From: Casuarina equisetifolia
Lineage: Eukaryota; Streptophyta; Magnoliopsida; Fagales; Casuarinaceae
Direction of reading: 5' to 3'
Assembly: GCA_028551475.1 (NCBI GenBank)
Contig: CM052362.1
Location: 1,992,166 to 2,056,165 of the forward strand
DNA length: 64,000 nt
The notes under the pieces are model-generated. The model made no database searches. It had not been told where the DNA came from and saw only the letters and a program-made list of their open reading frames with translations. Shown here piece by piece: positions 58,638 through 64,000 of the stretch; positions within the stretch are counted from its first letter, which is position 1; every line of letters begins with the position of its first letter. A program made the position numbers and the translations under genes.

Positions 58638-59096
58638 GTGAAAAGGTCTAAAAATGGGCACTAATATTGGTGCAATTTATGTAGGCATGGCTTCTCACTA
58701 GTTGTGGATTAGTGTGTTTATCTCGATCAATGTGATTCAGTTTAGTTTAAATTGTTGTGGACTGATGTAGACTATATGTGGTGGGTCGGTGTAAAAGAAT
58801 ATAACTTCTTTTTTTTTTAACCTAAAGATGAATTTTTTTCTCTAAAAAATCAATGATCAAGATAATAAAAAAATAATTTAAGTGTTCTTAGTTCATTTAT
58901 TCAAGTGAAATATAATAGCCTATTAAAGCTTTTTCAAGTATTGCCCCAATGCTAAAATTAATTTTCTTTCAAAGAGTATAGTAGTTTTAACTTTTAATTC
59001 AAAAGTAACGGTCTTCAATTTATTATTCATTTCCATTTTGAATTTCTAACTAGTTTAATAACAATCATTTTCTTATAAATATTTTAAATTGAACAG

Positions 59097-59273
59097 GTGA
59101 ACAAATTAAAGACTTCTGAGAGAAAAAGGCCAAAGATAAGCAATGAATTAGTGGCCAAGGAGTTGGCCGTGAACTACGTTCAAAGTTCCTTATCTTTCCC
59201 CAAATTGATGGTGCCGGTATGGTTGGTGCAGTAAATAAGAACAGCAACGTTGAGAACTCACGTCACGTGAAAG
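59097..59273 (+). pseudogene. Copy F long motif exon, decayed
   Basis: Acceptor AAATTGAACAG/GT, donor GTGAAAG/GTAATT; 177 bases. Length is still a multiple of three and the second half is recognisable (FPQIDGAGMVGAVNKNSNVE), but the phase-1 frame has two stops in the N-terminal part. Confidence 0.5.
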
Positions 59274-59475
59274 GTAATTAAAGAAAAAAAAAGAGAGAGA
59301 GAGAAGGTCTTAAATGGATATTATTATTGTCACAATTTACGTAATTAGGCATGGCTTCTCACTTAGAGATTATAGCATTTTTAAGATTTAATTTAGAAGT
59401 AATGATGTTCCATTGTTATTTATTTCCGCTGAAAATTTCCTATTCGATTTAAACTAAACATTTTAAATTGAACAG

Positions 59476-59634
59476 TTAAAGTGACTACATGCCCAGCTGA
59501 AGGAAACTGTAAGGGTGTGCTAAACACTGATGTCCATCCCACGTACTACATTTCTCCCCATGTTGTTGGCGCCGGCATTGTTGGTATAGTCAATCAGGGC
59601 TCAAACGACGTTAAGAACTTTCCTGGCACTCAAG
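59476..59634 (+). CDS. Copy F long motif exon
   Basis: Acceptor AAATTGAACAG/TT, donor CACTCAAG/GTGAAA; 159 bases (53 codons), phase 1-1, open. Encodes VTTCPAEGNCKGVLNTDVHP, TYYISPHVVG, then AGIVGIVNQGSNDVKNF. Full motif with YYI in place of YNI. Confidence 0.5.
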
Positions 59635-59788
59635 GTGAAAAAGTCTAGAATGAACACTATTATTGTTGCAATTTATGTAATTTGGCTTAAGGTTCCCCTA
59701 TTGTCGATTAGTGTGTCTATTTTTATCAACAGGGATCAATTTATACCGATGTAATGTGCATAGACGTAGACTAGTGTATCGGTAGATC

Positions 59789-60104
59789 TGTTAGGAATCT
59801 TGTCCCACATCAGAAATCAATGCTCAGTTCTATGGCATTATTAATGGCTAAGGATATATTACCTTGAAACATTAGTTCTGAGATTGGTTTCAGTTCTTGA
59901 CATGGTATCAAGTGAGTCATGTTTGGATGTTAGTTACCCCACAGGGCTGGATGTTGGGTTCTTTTCCACTTAGCTTGTAGAGTTCCAAAGGGGGCATGTC
60001 GGAAACTTTGCTCCATACTGACGCTCAATTTTGTGGCTTTATTAATGGCTAGAAGTGTATCACCCTTAAATACATGTTTTGAAGTTGGGTCCCAATTCTT
60101 GACA
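59789..60104 (+). mobile_element. TRIM-type miniature LTR element
   Basis: LTR1 59789-59902 and LTR2 59997-60104 (about 110 bases; TGTTAGG.../TGTCGGA... to TTCTTGACA) flank a 94-base interior with TGGTATCAAG (like a tRNA-Met primer site) directly after LTR1 and a purine tract AAAGGGGGCA before LTR2. Flanks AGATC and AGGTC are a probable target duplication with one change. No coding capacity, as is usual for TRIMs. The LTRs are clearly diverged, so it is old. Confidence 0.85.
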
Positions 60105-60387
60105 AGGTCAATATGAAAGAATATTTTATGAATTGGAGTAATACGTTCAATTTAGCTCTTCTTCTCAAAAGCAACTAGATATAAATTTTCAATTTAAGTT
60201 TTTTCTTCAACTATTCATTTTTGTCAACGAAAAATGTTTAGTTACATTTTTTAAAGATAATTTTGTACTCGATAATGAAGTTCTTTTTTTTTTTGAGAAA
60301 ATAAATGATTGAGCGGAATGAGTATCTCAGATTTTCTTAGTGAATTTATTCTACTGCATGTAAGATTTTTTTTTTTATGCTTTTTAG

Positions 60388-60456
60388 GTTACTGTGCCGA
60401 CATTTTAGGTAAAATAAAAGGGGGCAACAACTCCACGATGAACTCTCCTGGCGAAG
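60388..60456 (+). CDS. Copy F short motif exon
   Basis: Acceptor TATGCTTTTTAG/GT, donor GGCGAAG/GTCAGA; 69 bases (23 codons), phase 1-1, open. Encodes YCADILGKIKGGNNSTMNSP. It has the second half of the motif only (G.I.GGNN), with one extra residue near the end. Confidence 0.4.
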
Positions 60457-60892
60457 GTCAGAAAGTTTAAAGTTGACACTATTATTTGTTCCAATTTACG
60501 TACTTGGACATGGCTCCCACTAATTGTGGATTAGTGTCTTTATTTTGATCAATGTGGATCATTGTGAGCTAAATTGCCATGGATGGATGTTAACTACGTG
60601 TTGGTGGATTTGTGTAAAATTATTCAATACTTATTATGGTTGAAGATGAATTTCTTTCTTTAACATAATAAATAATCAAGCTGATTGAGGAATAATTTGT
60701 ATGTTCTTGATTTATTTATTCTATAACATTGTAATATCGTTTTAAAGCTTTTTTAGTTACTACCTGGTGCTAAAATTAACTTTCTTTCAAAGACCATTAT
60801 TTCTCTCTTCAATTTATTTAATTATTTTCACTGTAAATTTCTTAATCGCTTTAACAATAAACTTTTTCTTACATATATTTCAAATTGAACAG

Positions 60893-61018
60893 GTAAACCA
60901 AGTGAATTAAAGGAATCAAGTTCGGAGCACAAGATCTCTCCCCAAATTGTAGGTGCCGGCATGATAGGTGAAGTAAATGGGGGCACCAACACCGTTGTGA
61001 ACTCCCCCTACCCTAAAG
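60893..61018 (+). CDS. Copy F long motif exon, shortened N-part
   Basis: Acceptor AAATTGAACAG/GT, donor CCTAAAG/GTGAAA; 126 bases (42 codons), phase 1-1, open. Encodes KPSELKESSSEHKISPQIVG, then AGMIGEVNGGTNTVVNSP. Motif intact; HKI replaces YNI. Confidence 0.5.
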
Positions 61019-61406
61019 GTGAAAAAGTCCTAGATGAGCACTGGTTGTGGGTTAGTGTGCTCATTTTGATCAATGTGGACTAGTGTAAACTGAATTGTAT
61101 TCGAGCCACGTACACCATGTATTGCTGGATGGGTGTAAAAGAATATAATATTTTTATGCTTAGAAATGATTTTTATTAAAAAAATAAATGTTTAAGCTAA
61201 TTGAGGAATAATTTAAACGTTTTTAGTTCATTTATTCAACTGCAACATAATATCCTTTTAAAGCTCCTTTTAGAGCTTTTTCGGGTATTGCCTTGATACT
61301 AGAATTAACTTTCTTTTAGAGATTATTGTAGTTTTAAGTTTTCATTGTAAATTTTCTAATCGCTCTAACAGTAAACATTTTCTTTTAAACATTTTAAATT
61401 GAACAG

Positions 61407-61478
61407 GTGAATCAAGTTTGGATTGCACGACCTTAGCCCCAATTCGGAGTGCCGGCACGGTTTCTCTTGACACCAGAG
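61407..61478 (+). CDS. Copy F reduced exon
   Basis: Acceptor AAATTGAACAG/GT, donor ACCAGAG/GTATAA; 72 bases (24 codons), phase 1-1, open. Encodes ESSLDCTTLAPIRSAGTVSL. The motif is cut after GAG.V, so the exon has lost its second half yet kept length and phase. Confidence 0.35.
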
Positions 61479-61889
61479 GTATAAAAAGTCTTAAATTGGC
61501 TCTATTGTTGTCGCAATTTATGTACTTAGGCATGGTTTCCCACTCGTTGTGGATTAGTATAAATTAAATTTCTGCGGATCCATATAGATTATGTGTTGGT
61601 GGATGGGTGTAAAAGAATATAATACTTTTTTTTATTGAAAATGAATTTTTTCTATGAAAGAATAAATAGTCGAGTTGATTGAGGAATAACTTAAATGTCT
61701 TTAGCTCATTTATTTAACTACAATGTAAGATCCTTCTAAAGCTTTTTTAAGCATCATTTTAGTGCTAAAATTAATTTTCTTTCGAAGATTATAGTTGTTT
61801 TAAAATTTAATTTAGAAGTAATTGTTTTTAATTTATTATTATTTCCATTGTGAATTTCCTAATTGCTTTAACAATAAACATTTTTTGTC

Positions 61890-62003
61890 CATGAATCACG
61901 TTCAAAGTACCATATATGTCCCCATATTGCGGGTGCTGGTATGGTAGGTGTAGTAAATCGGGAGAAGAACATTGTTGAGAACTTTGTTCCAATGGAGTAT
62001 TAA
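61890..62003 (+). CDS. Copy F last motif exon
   Basis: The frame HESRSKYHICPHIAG, AGMVGVVNREKNIVENF, VPMEY ends in TAA at 62001-62003. It corresponds to exon 42626 of copy C (..NFDPM). The usual AAATTGAACAG acceptor is missing upstream, so the exon may be inactive. Family 3' flank follows ('ttgtggatcatcttta'). Confidence 0.4.
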   Translation, partial: HESRSKYHICPHIAGAGMVGVVNREKNIVENFVPMEY

Positions 62004-62009
62004 AATGTC

Positions 62010-62430
62010 TAAGCAAATAATGTTATTGTCAGAGTTTTGGGTAATTGGACATTAGCTTCTCAAAATGTTGTGGATCATCATCTTTATTTTGATCAGTATG
62101 GATCAGTTTAGACTGGTATGCTGTGGATTAATGTGGAATTTGTGGAACAATAACTAAGCACTATGTTGTGGAAGTGTTTTGTATTTTTTACTTATGGACC
62201 ACAAATCTTTCGCTTGTGCTCATCTAGTGTATATTGTTTTCCCTTTGAACTCCAAAGAGAAACTTAAGTTGAAATTTTTAACTTGGGACTCGAAATTTGA
62301 CAAAAATATTTTTGACTATAGGAAATTTTTGGGACATCTTCAAGTCCGTCTTAGTTATCGAAGCTAAAATTCTTTGTTTAAGAAAATTTCCCCTCTTATA
62401 TTTATTCTCACTATAAATCAATTGAAATGT
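62010..62430 (+). other. Repeat-exon family 3' flank
   Basis: Matches 42.83-43.1 kb ('cttatggaccac', 'gtgctcatct') and 37.54-37.77 kb. No further exon seen. A 62-codon frame at 62179-62367 is not conserved in the other copies. Confidence 0.5.
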
Positions 62431-63250
62431 ACTTTTTGTTATTAATATTTTGATTTCAAGTTATCTTTAATAGAAGAGTATCTTTTAGTTAATTGAAGGG
62501 AGAAAACTTGTTATTTTAACATAATATCAAAGTCTAAATTTTCAGTGCAACACTATCATTTATAGTTAATGACTTGAAAACCGTTTTGAAGTATAGTTAT
62601 GTTATTATAATCCTAATGTAAAGCCGTTTTTATATATGAGTGCTTGTCTTTTGTTGATGTGCGAATATTTGGACATACATATGCGGTTGTTTCTATTAAT
62701 TTCATTACCGTAATTTTGGAATATCAAATATTGATATGTATCATTTCCTACTTTAGATGATTATAGAATGAATTGTACTCCTTTCGTAAGCAGTAAACAC
62801 TAGTATAAATAGTGGGCAATATAATCTAAAAGGCAAGACAATGGAATACATGCTTTTTTCTCTTTGATATTCAATTTTAAGGGGAAAAGTAAGTATTTAC
62901 AACAATAAATCCTTCATTGCAATAATTACTTTGATATGGACTTGACAGAAAAGATAAAACTAACATGGTTAGACCATTATAATGGATGTTAAACTTGAAA
63001 CCTCATTGTTGGGATCCTCACTAACTTACTATTAGGTAACTAACTAAGGACATATTAATTAACTTATTAGTTAACTTTTAAGTTAAAATTTTGAATTTTT
63101 TAATTAATACAATTATCATTTGTCTCTTATTTATCATCTGTGGACATATTAATATTTTTGATTTTTTTTTTAACATTACAACATATGCATTCAATTCACA
63201 TATATAGAATATTGAATCTTAAATCTTATTATTTTAGAGATCTAATAATT
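62430..63250. other. AT-rich spacer
   Basis: No gene, RNA or mobile element recognised. Confidence 0.4.
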
Positions 63251-63353
63251 AGTGTCAAAATTTAGATTTATTGTGCTGGAAAATCGAGGATTATTAAACA
63301 CGCTATCCATGTCAAATTACTATATTCTTAAGTACCGTATCCTCCACATGCAG

Positions 63354-63463
63354 GTATATAAGTGTTCACCCGCGATGCCCGGTTCAAGCAACAGCCCCCT
63401 TAAATGTTCAACAAACAACGTTGTCAAACCAAACTTCTCCCCTGGAGGACAGAGACGATTAAG
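63354..63463 (+). CDS. Possible exon, unknown gene
   Basis: Acceptor CTCCACATGCAG/GTA and donor GATTAAG/GTGATA bound 110 bases, open in one frame: VYKCSPAMPGSSNSPLK, CSTNNVVKPNFSPGGQRRLR. The upstream intron and acceptor are duplicated at 24.1-24.22 kb. An overlapping 102-codon frame on the - strand (63320-63628, starting MRSDVLVPRDFDWGDVVLGS) is a competing reading. Confidence 0.3.
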
Positions 63464-63535
63464 GTGATAACTCATACTAAGGCGGAGCTTCCGTACACTA
63501 ACCACTTCCCTAAATATCAATTTTGGGGACGCTAA

Positions 63536-63670
63536 CCCATCAAGTCGTCTGCTCTTCCTCCGTTTATAAGATCCGAGGACCACGTCTCCCCAATCAAAAT
63601 CCCGAGGCACCAGAACATCGGATCTCATTTACTTGAAGAGCAGGATTCCGTCATCTCCGTTTTGACATAG
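63536..63670 (+). CDS. Possible terminal exon, unknown gene
   Basis: Open frame to TAG: KSSALPPFIRSEDHVSPIKI, then PRHQNIGSHLLEEQDSVISV, LT. Composition is protein-like and the sequence is GC-richer than the flanks. Start of the exon is not fixed. It could follow the exon at 63354, but the - strand frame 63320-63628 overlaps it and only one reading can be right. Confidence 0.25.
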   Translation, partial: PIKSSALPPFIRSEDHVSPIKIPRHQNIGSHLLEEQDSVISVLT

Positions 63671-64000
63671 ATTTGTCCTTTCCAGATATCCCCAGGATCA
63701 GAACTGCAATCCTCCATGGTTGTGAACATAATATGGACTTGTTTAATATATTTAAATATCAGTTATCATGTCTTTTCCAACTGACAATCATAACTCATTT
63801 TTTCAGAAAACCAGAAAGCTCTTTCTTTTCTTTTTGTGTAATTATCGAATTTATCTTTATTCGAAACGTGTCTGGTCTTATCTATTTAATCGATAACCAA
63901 TTTTGAACAAACTCACTCAAACAATGACTTTTTCTGGATTCTTTGAGGGAATCCAAACCTCCTTTCACTAATGGAGTTCTCTGAGGGAACTCAAACATCC
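63671..64000. other. Right edge, no gene assigned
   Basis: AT-rich at first. The last 70 bases hold a short imperfect repeat ('tttgagggaatccaaac' and 'ctgagggaactcaaac'). Confidence 0.4.

Larger units (their letters stand above)
52226..62430 (+). other. Repeat-exon family, copy E/F
   Basis: One array split by later insertions. Order: TATTTATA leader (52228), first motif exon (53177), LINE (about 53.53-56.24 kb), short exon (56341), solo LTR (56801-58523), decayed short exon (58584), long exons (59097 decayed, 59476), TRIM (59789-60104), short exon (60388), long exon (60893), reduced exon (61407), last exon (about 61890-62003), then 3' flank to about 62.43 kb. With the insertions removed the order parallels copy C, so both come from one ancestral gene. 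Confidence 0.6.

Noticed and set aside
63320-63628. 102-codon frame on the - strand (MRSDVLVPRDFDWGDVVLGS)
   Set aside because: Not fully excluded; it overlaps two + strand exon candidates, one of which has splice signals. Listed only as a competing reading.
1-64000. CRISPR arrays, rRNA genes, bacterial operons
   Set aside because: No regularly spaced direct repeats with unique spacers, no rRNA signatures, and the gene structure is eukaryotic throughout.

Overview
The window is nuclear DNA of a flowering plant, probably a woody eudicot. This rests on AT-rich spliced sequence, plant-type L1 LINEs, Athila-like and copia-type LTR fossils, a TRIM element, a plastid trnL-UAA insertion, and a housekeeping promoter with TGGGC and telo-box elements. 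No long uninterrupted gene is present. The species cannot be told from the sequence.

The main content is a cluster, all on the + strand, of a gene family I do not recognise. It is built from small repeated exons, mostly bounded by phase-1 introns, of about 23-59 codons, and most encode variants of Y-N-I-x-P-x-[IV]-x-G-A-G-[ML]-V-G-[VI]-[VI]-x-G-G-x-N-[TK]-V-x-N. Copy A (about 3.64-7.6 kb) and copy B (about 15.16-20.8 kb) each have one motif exon ending in a stop. Copy C (about 38.8-43.1 kb) has a first exon, a decayed short exon and four intact long exons. Copy E/F (about 52.2-62.4 kb) is a second multi-exon array, split by a LINE, a solo LTR and a TRIM. A partial promoter-side copy lies near 43.5-43.8 kb and a 3'-end scrap near 37.5-37.8 kb. 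Introns are conserved along with exons, so arrays grew by exon-plus-intron duplication. A near-perfect hairpin at 2901-3049 carries the same peptide-coding motif on both arms, so it looks like an inverted duplication of a family exon and a candidate young small-RNA gene aimed at the family.

Layout: 0-0.9 kb LINE 3' fragment; 1.2-2.8 kb possible small two-exon gene; 2.9-3.05 kb hairpin; 3.6-7.6 kb copy A; 8.6-12.2 kb LTR fragment and a degraded copia-type fossil; 12.4-13.8 kb low-copy sequence with a broken exon; 15.2-20.8 kb copy B; 23.0 and 24.2 kb possible exons of an unknown gene, the latter with a relative at 63.3 kb; 24.3-37 kb a nest of repeats (old unclassified repeat, solo LTR inside it, full-length LINE inside that, and a plastid insertion); 38-43.1 kb LINE fragment and copy C; 43.8-45.05 kb probable solo LTR; 45.65-52.2 kb copia-type gag fossil split by an Athila-like element; 52.2-62.4 kb copy E/F; 63.3-63.7 kb possible 3' exons of another gene.

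Exon calls come from reading splice sites and frame by eye. No expression or database evidence was available. Family function is unknown; a likeness to amyloid-type signalling motifs (RHIM, HET-s) is offered only as a hypothesis.
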